DNA of 64,000 bases from Prevotella sp. (GTDB lineage Bacteria > Bacteroidota > Bacteroidia > Bacteroidales > Bacteroidaceae). The DNA is taken from positions 33,522-97,521 of the forward strand of contig JAFUVB010000029.1 of assembly GCA_017471245.1 (NCBI GenBank), given 5' to 3'. The notes below the pieces were generated by a model. It had not been told where the DNA came from, made no database searches, and saw only the letters and a program-made list of their open reading frames with translations. Below are positions 54,342 through 61,531 of the stretch, in pieces (position 1 is the stretch's first letter; the number at the start of each line of letters is the position of its first letter). Position numbers and translations under genes: made by a program.

Positions 54342-54488
54342 GGAAACGAATTGGAATAATTAGAATAAATTACGGCCACAAATGTGGCCTCCCACAAATA
54401 ATTTATGCGAATAGTTTATGCGACCTTCTCACGAATTATTATTGTAATTTGTGGATAGAATTCGTTCTAATTATCCCAATTTGTTTCC
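54342..54488. repeat. Palindromic core element, copy B
   Basis: Outer arms GGAAACGAATTGGAATAATT and the inverted AATTATCCCAATTTGTTTCC, hairpin GGCCACAAATGTGGCC (54374-54389), and second stem CCACAAAT/ATTTGTGG. A 14-nt insertion relative to copy A repeats TTTATGCGA. Confidence 0.85.
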
Positions 54489-54527
54489 GAAAGACGTTTG
54501 CGGCGGTTATAGAAGTGGGAGTTTTTA

Positions 54528-54663
54528 GAAGCAAGAAGCAAGAGGCAAGAAGCAAGAGAATACATTCGGGTACAAGGAATCTGTAGCAAAACAATCCTGT
54601 AGCAAGACATTCGTCTTAACTCCTTCACTCCTATACTCCTTCACTCCTTTACTCCTTAACTCC
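54528..54663 (+). repeat. Composite repeat: heptamer array, linker, octamer array (copy B2)
   Basis: Four heptamers plus GAGAATA (54528-54562), the linker with the CTGTAGCAA segment duplicated as in copy A1, then six octamers (54616-54663). Confidence 0.85.
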
Positions 54664-54892
54664 TAAGAAACTTCCTCCTCAACTCCTAAACTAAAAGTAA
54701 AGAAACATGAATGAATGACCCTGATTTCACCGATAATTCAATGAAAAACGGCGGAATTAAGTTTTTTTAATACAATCAGGAAACAAGGCAATTACCATTT
54801 TTCGTAAAGTTGCCGCGACTATAGAGAAAGCGCACTAAACTGATTGCGAAACAAGAATAAAAACTTAATATAAACAATTAACTTTTGACAAA

Positions 54893-55069
54893 ATGGAAAA
54901 AAAGTATGTAAAGCCAGAATTGGCTGAAGTGGAAGTTTGCGGAAAGAAGGATATTCTGCAGAACACAGGCGGAGATGATGCATCGACAACTACCATGGGA
55001 GCCGGACAAGGAGATGGCGAAGGTGGCAATGATTCCAAGAAATCCATCTGGGAGTACACCGCAGAGTAA
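54893..55069 (+). CDS. Small 58-residue protein, Y-V-K-P start and KKSIW tail
   Basis: The reading frame runs ATG to TAA with a sensible composition: MEKKYVKPELAEVEV, KDILQNTGGDDA, a Gly/Asp/Thr-rich middle (GAGQGDGEGG) and NDSKKSIWEYTAE. It has no signal peptide; one Cys is at residue 16. It is followed 24 nt later by a strong terminator hairpin, which supports expression as a single short gene. Short proteins starting with basic residues plus YxxP and ending in an aromatic/acidic tail are frequent in Bacteroidales and uncharacterised. It shares its end motifs with the product of 33869-34081. A precursor-peptide role is conceivable but no maturation enzyme is nearby. Confidence 0.72.
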   Translation: MEKKYVKPELAEVEVCGKKDILQNTGGDDASTTTMGAGQGDGEGGNDSKKSIWEYTAE

Positions 55070-55093
55070 TCCCTTACTTTCCCTTACTCACGC

Positions 55094-55125
55094 AAATAGG
55101 GGCGGCACATCAGCCGCCCCTATTT
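55094..55125 (+). terminator. Terminator hairpin after the 58-residue protein gene
   Basis: A perfect 13-bp stem (AAATAGGGGCGGC with GCCGCCCCTATTT) and ACATCA loop, followed by a moderately T-rich tail. Confidence 0.85.
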
Positions 55126-55203
55126 GTGTTGAAGAAAAGCGGCAACCGCCCCGCCAAGACAGATAATGCCAACAGACACCATAGAGCCTATTGGCATTGA
55201 AAA

Positions 55204-55275
55204 GGCTTATAGGGCATATATGGCATATAGGGCTTATAAGCCTTATGGGACTTATAAGGCCAATAGGGCTAATAG
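55204..55275. repeat. 9-mer tandem array, eight units (left of second four-helix-bundle gene)
   Basis: Eight unbroken 9-mers near GGCTTATAG (GGCATATAG, GACTTATAA, GGCCAATAG and so on). It ends 11 nt before the stop codon of the four-helix-bundle gene. Confidence 0.88.
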
Positions 55276-55286
55276 CGATGTTGGGC

Positions 55287-55856
55287 TTACTCTCCCTTGC
55301 CCTTGCTGCTGCGATAGTTCAGGCGGGCGCGCGTCATCTCTTCGCGGATGCCGCCCTGCTGCACAAACTGCTCCTTGAGTTTCTCTATCAGTCGGAAAAG
55401 CATCGTGTCGGTCTGATGGATGAGCGTGATGGCGATATTGGCAATCGTCTCGTCGGAGCGGACAGCTATTGCCTCACGATAGTATGCCGAGTCGTTGTGC
55501 TTGGTGGCGATGGTGCGCGTCTGCTGATAGCGTGAATCAGAAGGTTTCCACTGCTCCAGCCCGCGCACGCGCAGATAGTCTTCATAGTCGATCAACAGTT
55601 CCTGGAGGCTTGCCTTTGCCACATTCACCAGTTTGAGTTCCGTCTCGCGCGAAGTGGTGCTTGCAGCACTGCCTTCGGCGATGTTCTGCTTGCCCGAGCG
55701 CGCTGCCTGCATCATCTGGTCGATGGTGCGATCGCCTTTTTCGAGAAAGCGATGCACAAAATGGTAGGTGATATCGAAGATGCACTCAGCCTTCTGGTAG
55801 ACAATCAGCTGGCGGTAGTTGCCGCGCAGCGGCAGGAACGACTGGTCGGTGGACAT
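55287..55856 (-). CDS. Four-helix-bundle protein with suffix domain (S23/IVP superfamily)
   Basis: The 189-residue protein has LIVYQKAECIFDITYHFVHRF, the signature MMQAARSGKQNIAEGSAAS followed by ETELKLVNVAKASLQELLIDYEDYLR, and a longer C-terminal helical part (ANIAITLIHQTDTMLFRLIEKLKEQFVQQGG). It belongs to the branch known as four-helix-bundle suffix-domain proteins and is only distantly like the 124-residue relative at 30315-30689. Function is unknown. It is bracketed by 9-mer arrays (55204-55275 and 55882-55997). It has no reverse transcriptase or rRNA neighbour and no clear promoter box in its short upstream gap. Confidence 0.88.
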   Translation of the reverse strand: MSTDQSFLPLRGNYRQLIVYQKAECIFDITYHFVHRFLEKGDRTIDQMMQAARSGKQNIAEGSAASTTSRETELKLVNVAKASLQELLIDYEDYLRVRGLEQWKPSDSRYQQTRTIATKHNDSAYYREAIAVRSDETIANIAITLIHQTDTMLFRLIEKLKEQFVQQGGIREEMTRARLNYRSSKGKGE

Positions 55857-55881
55857 GATGTTTTCATTTTTTATTGTTAAT

Positions 55882-55997
55882 AATATAAGGCTTATAAGGC
55901 TTATGGGGCTAATAAGTCCTATAGGGCCATAGAGCTTTTAGGGCTTATGGGGCATATTGGGCATATAAGTCTAATAGGGCTTATAAGCCCAATAAGA
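55882..55997. repeat. 9-mer tandem array, thirteen units (right of second four-helix-bundle gene)
   Basis: Units near CTTATAAGG/CTTATGGGG/CTAATAGGG, with one unit shortened to 8 nt (CCATAGAG). Same family and same strand orientation as the array at 55204-55275; it begins 26 nt from the gene's start codon. Confidence 0.88.
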
Positions 55998-56101
55998 CTG
56001 TTATGGCTCCAACTCTTTCGCCTTTGCGACTGCAAAGATACAAAGTTTTTTCGAAGAAAAAGCCTTTCGGCTTTGAAATAAAAGAAAAAGCGGGTTTTCC
56101 T

Positions 56102-56131
56102 TTTGCATTTCGCTCGTTTTTAGTAACTTTG
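56102..56131 (+). promoter_or_regulatory. Promoter of the DUF3822 gene
   Basis: TTTG (56102-56105), 18-nt spacer, TAACTTTG (56124-56131), 33 nt before the ATG at 56165. The spacer is one short of usual. Confidence 0.6.
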
Positions 56132-56164
56132 CAGCAAGAATCTTTTCTATTAGCTGCACAAGCC

Positions 56165-57034
56165 ATGCAACAGACAGAAAACCATATCATTGCGAAACGC
56201 CCACGGCTGACCATCCGCATCGCCGGCGGCACCATTTCGTTCTCGGCAATCGACAATACCGCCGTGAACCAAATAGTATATGTTCCTTACTCGGTGAGGG
56301 GCGGTGTCTCCATCGCTGCCAACCTGCGCGAGGCGTTCAATGCCTTTCAGGGTGGAGGAGAAAGCGATACCGTTTATCCTCTATCAGTGAGCGAAGCCAA
56401 CAACGCCATGGTGATGCTCGACACACCCGTGTTGATGGTTCCCCTTGACGAATACTTTGAAGAGCGCGGCGAAGAGAGCGACCGACGCGATGCCACGCTT
56501 TACCACCATGCCATCAGCGGACATGAGAACGACGTGATCCTGTCGTCGGTGCTGCCCACACTGAATGCCGTGGCACTGTTCAGCATCAACAAAGACCTGA
56601 AGCTGGTGATTGACGAGCGCTTTGAGGAGGTGAAATACATGCACCTGTGCATGCCCGTATGGAAGAATCTCCACCGCAGGAGTTTCACCGGACCGCGCCG
56701 CAAGCTCTACGGCTATTTCCACGAGAAACGGTTGGAGGTGTTCAGTTTCCAGCAGAACCGTTTCAGATTCTGCAACAGCTTCGATGCCTCGCACACGCAC
56801 GATGCCGTGTATTTCCTGCTTTACGTGTGGCAGCAGCTCGGCATGGACCAGCGGAAAGATGAACTGCATTTGGTGGGTAGCCTGCCCGACCGCGATGTGC
56901 TCATGGAGGAACTGCGGAAATTCCTGCAAAACGCATACGTGATCAATCCCGCCGCCGACTTCAACCGCGCTCCCATCACCAATATCAAAGACCTGCCCTA
57001 CGACCTGATGACGTTCTATATCAAGGGGAGGTGA
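56165..57034 (+). CDS. DUF3822-family protein
   Basis: The 289-residue soluble protein is typical of the Bacteroidetes DUF3822 family: RPRLTIRIAGGTISFSAID, the LDTPVLMVPLDEYFEERGEE segment, and the C-terminal YFLLYVWQQLGMDQRKDELHLVGSLPDRDVLMEELRKF with NIKDLPYDLMTFYIKG at the end. It has an actin/ASKHA-like alternation of strands, but function is unknown; family members are regularly paired with rsmD, as here. The ATG at 56165 follows its promoter. Its stop codon lies inside the first unit of the heptamer array that separates it from rsmD. Confidence 0.85.
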   Translation: MQQTENHIIAKRPRLTIRIAGGTISFSAIDNTAVNQIVYVPYSVRGGVSIAANLREAFNAFQGGGESDTVYPLSVSEANNAMVMLDTPVLMVPLDEYFEERGEESDRRDATLYHHAISGHENDVILSSVLPTLNAVALFSINKDLKLVIDERFEEVKYMHLCMPVWKNLHRRSFTGPRRKLYGYFHEKRLEVFSFQQNRFRFCNSFDASHTHDAVYFLLYVWQQLGMDQRKDELHLVGSLPDRDVLMEELRKFLQNAYVINPAADFNRAPITNIKDLPYDLMTFYIKGR

Positions 57035-57125
57035 GAGGTGAGAAGCAAGAGGCAAGAAGCAAGAAGCAAGAGATTAGAGGTGAGAGGTGAGAAGTGAGAA
57101 GTGAGAGGTGAGAAGCAAGAAGCAA
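57028..57125. repeat. Heptamer array, 14 units, filling the DUF3822-rsmD gap
   Basis: Fourteen 7-mers without a slip: GAGGTGA, GAAGCAA, GAGGCAA, GAGATTA and GAAGTGA variants. The first unit contains the TGA stop of the DUF3822 gene; the last ends 2 nt before the rsmD start codon. Confidence 0.92.
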
Positions 57126-57127
57126 GA

Positions 57128-57661
57128 ATGAGAATTATAACAGGAATATACAAGGGACGGCATTTCGAGATACCGCGCTCGTTCAAGGCGCGACCGACGA
57201 CTGATTTTGCCAAGGAGAACATCTTCAACGTGCTCAATGGATACATCGACTTTGAGGAATGCACAGCATTGGATTTGTTTTCCGGCACCGGCAGCATCTC
57301 GCTTGAACTGCTTTCGAGAGGCTGCAGACAGGTGGTGAGCGTGGAGGCCGACCGCGACCATCATGCTTTCATCAAGCAATGTCTGAAGAAACTGAATACC
57401 GACAACTGCATCGCCATCCGGGGTGACGTGTTCCGCTTTATGAGAACCTGCCATCAACAGTTTGACCTGATCTTCGCCGACCCGCCATACGCGCTGCCAG
57501 AACTGCCCACGATACCCGACCGGATTTTTGAAAGGGATCTGTTGAAAGAAGGCGGCGTGCTGGTATTCGAGCACGGGAAAAACAACGATTTCTCACAGCA
57601 TCCACACTTCAAAGAGCACCGCAGCTATGGCAGTGTGAACTTCTCTATATTTAGCAGATAA
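57128..57661 (+). CDS. rsmD: 16S rRNA (guanine(966)-N(2))-methyltransferase RsmD
   Basis: The 177-residue protein begins MRIITGIYKGRHFEIP and has the RsmD marks RPTTDFAKENIFNVL, TALDLFSGTGSISLELLSRGC (SAM motif I), SVEADRDHHAFI and FDLIFADPPYALP (catalytic DPPY). It methylates G966 of 16S rRNA on the 30S subunit. The ATG at 57128 gives the standard N terminus; an upstream in-frame start would encode heptamer array. It is probably co-transcribed with the DUF3822 gene across the array. A 9-mer array starts immediately after its stop. Confidence 0.94.
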   Translation: MRIITGIYKGRHFEIPRSFKARPTTDFAKENIFNVLNGYIDFEECTALDLFSGTGSISLELLSRGCRQVVSVEADRDHHAFIKQCLKKLNTDNCIAIRGDVFRFMRTCHQQFDLIFADPPYALPELPTIPDRIFERDLLKEGGVLVFEHGKNNDFSQHPHFKEHRSYGSVNFSIFSR

Positions 57662-57760
57662 GGCTTATAGGACTTATAAGGCGAATAAGGCATATAAGAC
57701 ATATAGGGCTAATAGGACTTATGGGACTAATAGGGCTAATAGGGCTTATAAGCCCTATAA
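57662..57760. repeat. 9-mer tandem array, 11 units, filling the rsmD-cls gap
   Basis: Eleven unbroken 9-mers (GGCTTATAG, GACTTATAA, GGCGAATAA, GGCATATAA, GACATATAG and so on) start one base after the rsmD stop and end 13 nt before the convergent cls stop. Confidence 0.92.
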
Positions 57761-57773
57761 GTTTTGCAAGAGA

Positions 57774-59264
57774 TCAGAGCAAGGGGGCAAGCATGCGCAT
57801 GGCGCTCTCCCACAACCGCTTGAAGAAGGGGCGCTTGTTCACATCCTCGGCATCATCCCACAGAATGCTCTGTGCCACATCCTGCATGAAGACTTCTTTC
57901 ATGCGCAGTGCCATGTCGTGGCCATAGATAAAGGCATTGCTCTCGAAATTATTCTCAAAGCTGCGGAAATCCACATTGGCAGAACCGCACGAGCAGAGGG
58001 TGTCGTCGCATACCAACAATTTGGAGTGGTTGAAACCAGCCTGATAGAAATACACCTTCACGCCTGCCTCCACCGTTTCGTGCACGTATGATCGGCTCGC
58101 CCACTCCACAAACTTGGCATCGGTCCTTGCAGGAACCATCAAACGCACATCAACACCCGCCAAGGCTGCCGTGCGCATGGCAAAGAGCACTGGCTCTGTG
58201 GGCAGGAAATAGGGAGTCTCCATATAAACATATTTCCGTGCTTCCAACAAGATGCGCACATAACCCTGCATGATATCAGGCCATTTGGCAATGGGACTGC
58301 TGGTAACAATCTGAATGACGCAATCGCTGGCAGGTGAGGTGTGGTCAGCGTTTCGAGAAGTGAGACTCATTTCGGGATAATAGCGGCGATTGGAGATGAG
58401 CGTGCGGTCAACGAAATACCAGTCGACGAGGAATGCCCTCTGAATGCCATAGACGGCACCGCCCCGGATGCGCAGGTGAGTATCGCGCCATGCCGTTACT
58501 ACGCGTTCTCTTTTCTTTGTCAGTCTGTTTTTCTTCACCTTCACCTTTCCCTGTACATAGCGGGTGGCGATGTTCATGCCTCCGATGAAGCCCACCTTGC
58601 CGTCGATCACGCACAGTTTGCGGTGATTACGATAGTTCACCTTGCTGGTGAAGGCAGGAAACTTGACGGGCATGAATGCGTGCACCTCAATGCCGGCATC
58701 GCGCATGCGCTCGAAGAATGCGTTGTCTACATCCCAACAACCCACGTCATCGTAGATCACTCGCACCTCTACCCCACTCTGCGCCTTGGCAATCAGTGCA
58801 TCGGCAATCATATAGCCCAAGGCATCGTCGTTGAGGATGTATGTGTCAAGATGGATATGGCTACGAGCCATGGATATATCACGCAACAGTGCATGGAAGA
58901 ACTGATATCCGTCGGTGAAGATGTCCACCTCATTATCCTTGAAGGGCAACGCCCAGTTCTGGCTTGCAAAGAGTTTGATAAGTGCGTGGTGGCTCTCGGG
59001 CAGCAGCAAGTTCTTCTGTTCAGCAAACTCAAGCATCGACCGTTTGGTGAGCTGATCGAGGCTCTGCTGGGAAATGAGTCGCTCCTTGCGCGTGTTCTGA
59101 CCGAAGAAGAAATAGAGCACGATGCCCACCACTGGCAGGAACACCAGCACCAGCATCCATGCCATGGTCTTGGCGGGCTGACGGTGATCCATGAGCACGG
59201 TGACCATCGTTACCACGATGGCGAGGATGTAAGTGGTCAGGATGAGCCAATGAATATATATCAT
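57774..59264 (-). CDS. cls: Cardiolipin synthase (phospholipase D family)
   Basis: The 496-residue protein has two N-terminal transmembrane segments (about 4-24 and 34-54; PAKTMAWMLVLVFLPVVGIVLYFFFG) and two HKD half-sites: YRNHRKLCVIDGKVGFIGGMN and FNHSKLLVCDDTLCSCGSANVDFRSFENNFE. It joins two phosphatidylglycerols, or PG with another lipid, to form cardiolipin at the inner membrane. Length and topology are standard. It lies 26 nt after dnaG on the same strand and is probably co-transcribed with it. Confidence 0.94.
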   Translation of the reverse strand: MIYIHWLILTTYILAIVVTMVTVLMDHRQPAKTMAWMLVLVFLPVVGIVLYFFFGQNTRKERLISQQSLDQLTKRSMLEFAEQKNLLLPESHHALIKLFASQNWALPFKDNEVDIFTDGYQFFHALLRDISMARSHIHLDTYILNDDALGYMIADALIAKAQSGVEVRVIYDDVGCWDVDNAFFERMRDAGIEVHAFMPVKFPAFTSKVNYRNHRKLCVIDGKVGFIGGMNIATRYVQGKVKVKKNRLTKKRERVVTAWRDTHLRIRGGAVYGIQRAFLVDWYFVDRTLISNRRYYPEMSLTSRNADHTSPASDCVIQIVTSSPIAKWPDIMQGYVRILLEARKYVYMETPYFLPTEPVLFAMRTAALAGVDVRLMVPARTDAKFVEWASRSYVHETVEAGVKVYFYQAGFNHSKLLVCDDTLCSCGSANVDFRSFENNFESNAFIYGHDMALRMKEVFMQDVAQSILWDDAEDVNKRPFFKRLWESAMRMLAPLL

Positions 59265-59290
59265 AGCATGGTTGATTATTAATAATAGAG

Positions 59291-61255
59291 CTAAACCACA
59301 ATGTTGCTGCCCAGCTTCTTAGCCATTTTGTTGCGCAGCTCCTGCATGTCCTTGTATTCGCGCACCAACTCCATCATTCTCGAAGGATCGGAAGCAGCAA
59401 GCGAGATCTGGCGCTGCAGGTCTTTGAGGTGATGCTCCACATAATCCTTCCTGAAATCCAGAATGAGATGTTCCACCTGCGTACGCAAGGAATCTTCCTC
59501 CTCCTTGAGTTGCAGACTCTTGCTGAGCTGCACGGGATCGAGCACCATCTCGGAGGCAAGGTTGGAGATACTGATGTCGGGATGGCGGGTGAAATAGTCG
59601 GCTGCGCTGAAACCAGACTCACCCGAATGCTGGACAGCCTCATCCAACACCTTATTATATATTGGGATGCTGAAAGAAAGATTATCGGCACCCAAGTCGT
59701 AACTGATAAACTGCGCCACGGTGAGGTCGATAGTCTTACCCTCGTCGGTCTCCACGTTCTTGTAGATCACCTCACCACCATGACGGATCACCATGCGCAT
59801 CAGCATGAACTCCACCTTGGATGCCTGCTGCAACGGAGTGGCAGGAGTCAATGGCTGTGACGTGGGAGCAGTGGCATTATCGGCATTCTGACCAACGGAA
59901 TTAACAGCCCGCTCTCGTTCTGCCGCTTTCTGCTGCGACTCTTTCTCCTGTCTCACCATCTTGTTCATCGTCGAGATGAGCGTGTTTTCATTAATGCCCA
60001 GACGATGCGCACAGTCGGTGAGATAGGTGGCACGCACAATCTGATCAGGAATCACACTCACACTCTTGACGATACTGTTGATCGCCTCCGACCGTTTGAT
60101 GGGATCAGTGACATTCTTCAGCAGCAAGTCACTCTTGAACTGGATGAAATCTGCCTGATGCTCCTCGATGAACTTGCGGAAATCTACGGCAGTGTGCTTG
60201 CGGGCAAAGGAATCGGGATCGTCGCCATCGGGCAGCAACAGCACTTTAATGTTCATGCCTTCGGCCAAGAGCATGTCCGTGCCGCGCATGGCGGCATGAA
60301 TACCAGCCTCATCGCCATCATAAAGCAGCACGATGTTGGGCGTGAAGCGATGGAGCATCCTGATCTGGTGAATGCTCAGTGCAGTGCCGCTGTTGGCAAC
60401 AACGTTCTCGATGCCGCACTGGTGCATGGAAATCACATCGGTATATCCTTCCACCATGTACACACAGTTTTCCTTCGCGATAGCCTTCTTTGCCTGATAG
60501 ATGCCATAGAGGTTTTGTTCCTTGTGGTATATCTCGCTGTCAGGCGAATTGACATACTTCTGCTGTACACCTTTCGTGGCCTGATCAAGTTTACGACCGC
60601 CAAAAGCAACCACCTTCCCACTCATGGCGAGCCAAGGAAAAATGACACGTCCGGCAAAGCGGTCAACCAGTTTTCCGTCTTTTTCGCGCTTGTAGCAAAT
60701 GCCCGTTCCAAGCAGGAACTCTTCCTTATAGCCTTTCGACATGGCAGCCTGCGGAAGTGCAAAGCCATCGCTGAGGTCGAACCCCAACCGGAACTTGCGG
60801 ACAATGTCATCGCGGATGCCACGCGAACGGAAATACTGCATACCAATGGCTGTGCCATCAGGATGATGATGGAGCGTATCTTCAAAATAGTTGGCTACCC
60901 ATTCGTTCACGATGAACATCGACTCGCGCCTGTTCTCTGCCTCACGCTCTTCGTTAGTGAGCTCGCGCTCCTGAATCTCGATATTGTATTTCTTTGCCAA
61001 CCAGCGCAGAGCCTCGGGATAGGTCATCTGCTCGTGCTCCATCAGGAAGCCTGCCGGCGAACCGCCTTTACCGCAAGAAAAGCACTTGCAGATGTTGCGG
61101 GCGGGCGACACATAGAACGAGGGAGTGCGCTCATTATGAAACGGGCACAACCCTTTATAGTTCGCCCCACTCTTGCGAAGCGTCACGAACTCAGACACCA
61201 CGTCAACAATATTCGCAGCATCCAGAATCTTGTCTACGGTCGATCTGTCAATCAT
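59291..61255 (-). CDS. dnaG: DNA primase DnaG
   Basis: The 654-residue protein has a CHC2 zinc finger (Cys37, His40, Cys58, Cys61), the catalytic core YFRSRGIRDDIVRKFRLGF and VIFPWLAMSGKVVAFGGR, a TOPRIM domain with YMVEGYTDVISMHQ and LLYDGDEAGIHAA, and a helicase-binding C-terminal part that includes a Q/P/T-rich linker near residue 465. It makes RNA primers at the replication fork. The ATG at 61255 (MIDRSTVDKI) is the normal start; a TTG three codons upstream is less likely. The -7 box is so close that the leader would be nearly absent. Confidence 0.96.
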   Translation of the reverse strand: MIDRSTVDKILDAANIVDVVSEFVTLRKSGANYKGLCPFHNERTPSFYVSPARNICKCFSCGKGGSPAGFLMEHEQMTYPEALRWLAKKYNIEIQERELTNEEREAENRRESMFIVNEWVANYFEDTLHHHPDGTAIGMQYFRSRGIRDDIVRKFRLGFDLSDGFALPQAAMSKGYKEEFLLGTGICYKREKDGKLVDRFAGRVIFPWLAMSGKVVAFGGRKLDQATKGVQQKYVNSPDSEIYHKEQNLYGIYQAKKAIAKENCVYMVEGYTDVISMHQCGIENVVANSGTALSIHQIRMLHRFTPNIVLLYDGDEAGIHAAMRGTDMLLAEGMNIKVLLLPDGDDPDSFARKHTAVDFRKFIEEHQADFIQFKSDLLLKNVTDPIKRSEAINSIVKSVSVIPDQIVRATYLTDCAHRLGINENTLISTMNKMVRQEKESQQKAAERERAVNSVGQNADNATAPTSQPLTPATPLQQASKVEFMLMRMVIRHGGEVIYKNVETDEGKTIDLTVAQFISYDLGADNLSFSIPIYNKVLDEAVQHSGESGFSAADYFTRHPDISISNLASEMVLDPVQLSKSLQLKEEEDSLRTQVEHLILDFRKDYVEHHLKDLQRQISLAASDPSRMMELVREYKDMQELRNKMAKKLGSNIVV

Positions 61256-61261
61256 TGCATG

Positions 61262-61269
61262 CAAAGATA
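61262..61269 (-). promoter_or_regulatory. dnaG: -7 promoter box abutting dnaG
   Basis: TATCTTTG on the minus strand ends 6 nt before the ATG, so the transcript would be leaderless or nearly so. No -33 TTTG at normal spacing. Confidence 0.5.
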
Positions 61270-61450
61270 CTTATTTTATTCGGATTTGAATGTCATTTAT
61301 TGAAAAATTATTTTCAATACCTTATTTTATGATTGAAAAGAAATCCATAGACTTCAAAAAACTGAGTGATGCTTTACCCAACTTTTTTTGCACAAAACCG
61401 AAAATGTGTGCACAAATAATAGGGATTTGTGCAAAAAGCATTGTATTTCT

Positions 61451-61481
61451 TTTGATATCCGATAAAAAAAGTGTACTTTTG
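61451..61481 (+). promoter_or_regulatory. Promoter of the etf-acyl-CoA dehydrogenase operon
   Basis: TTTG (61451-61454), 19-nt spacer, TACTTTTG (61474-61481): full consensus, giving a leader of roughly 45 nt before etfB. Confidence 0.78.
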
Positions 61482-61531
61482 CACCCGGTTTTATTGAATC
61501 AATAGGATAATACATTATTTTTTTATATTAT

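Larger units (their letters stand above)
54033..54892. other. 860-bp gene-free repeat island B
   Basis: Contents: -7 box for the ATPase gene (54053-54060, minus), three 33-bp iterons (54067-54165), composite repeat B1 (54201-54305), palindromic core B (54342-54488), composite repeat B2 (54528-54663), then AT-rich leader of the small protein gene with a weak TAAAGTTG box at 54805-54812. The repeats have the same order as in island A. No gene seen. Confidence 0.75.
55857..56164. other. 308-bp region: right 9-mer array and DUF3822 promoter
   Basis: It holds the 9-mer array (55882-55997), an AT-rich stretch and the promoter at 56102-56131. Translation starting within this region upstream of 56165 is unlikely. 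Confidence 0.65.

Noticed and set aside
55166-55378. Plus-strand frame made of AYR/AYK-type tripeptides
   Set aside because: Direct translation of the 9-mer array, continuing antisense into the four-helix-bundle gene.
58341-59282. 313-codon plus-strand frame antisense to cls
   Set aside because: Shadow of a well-supported phospholipase D-family gene.
60005-61303. 432-codon plus-strand open frame antisense to dnaG
   Set aside because: It lies opposite a clear dnaG with all primase motifs; the antisense translation has no recognisable domain and reflects codon bias on the other strand.
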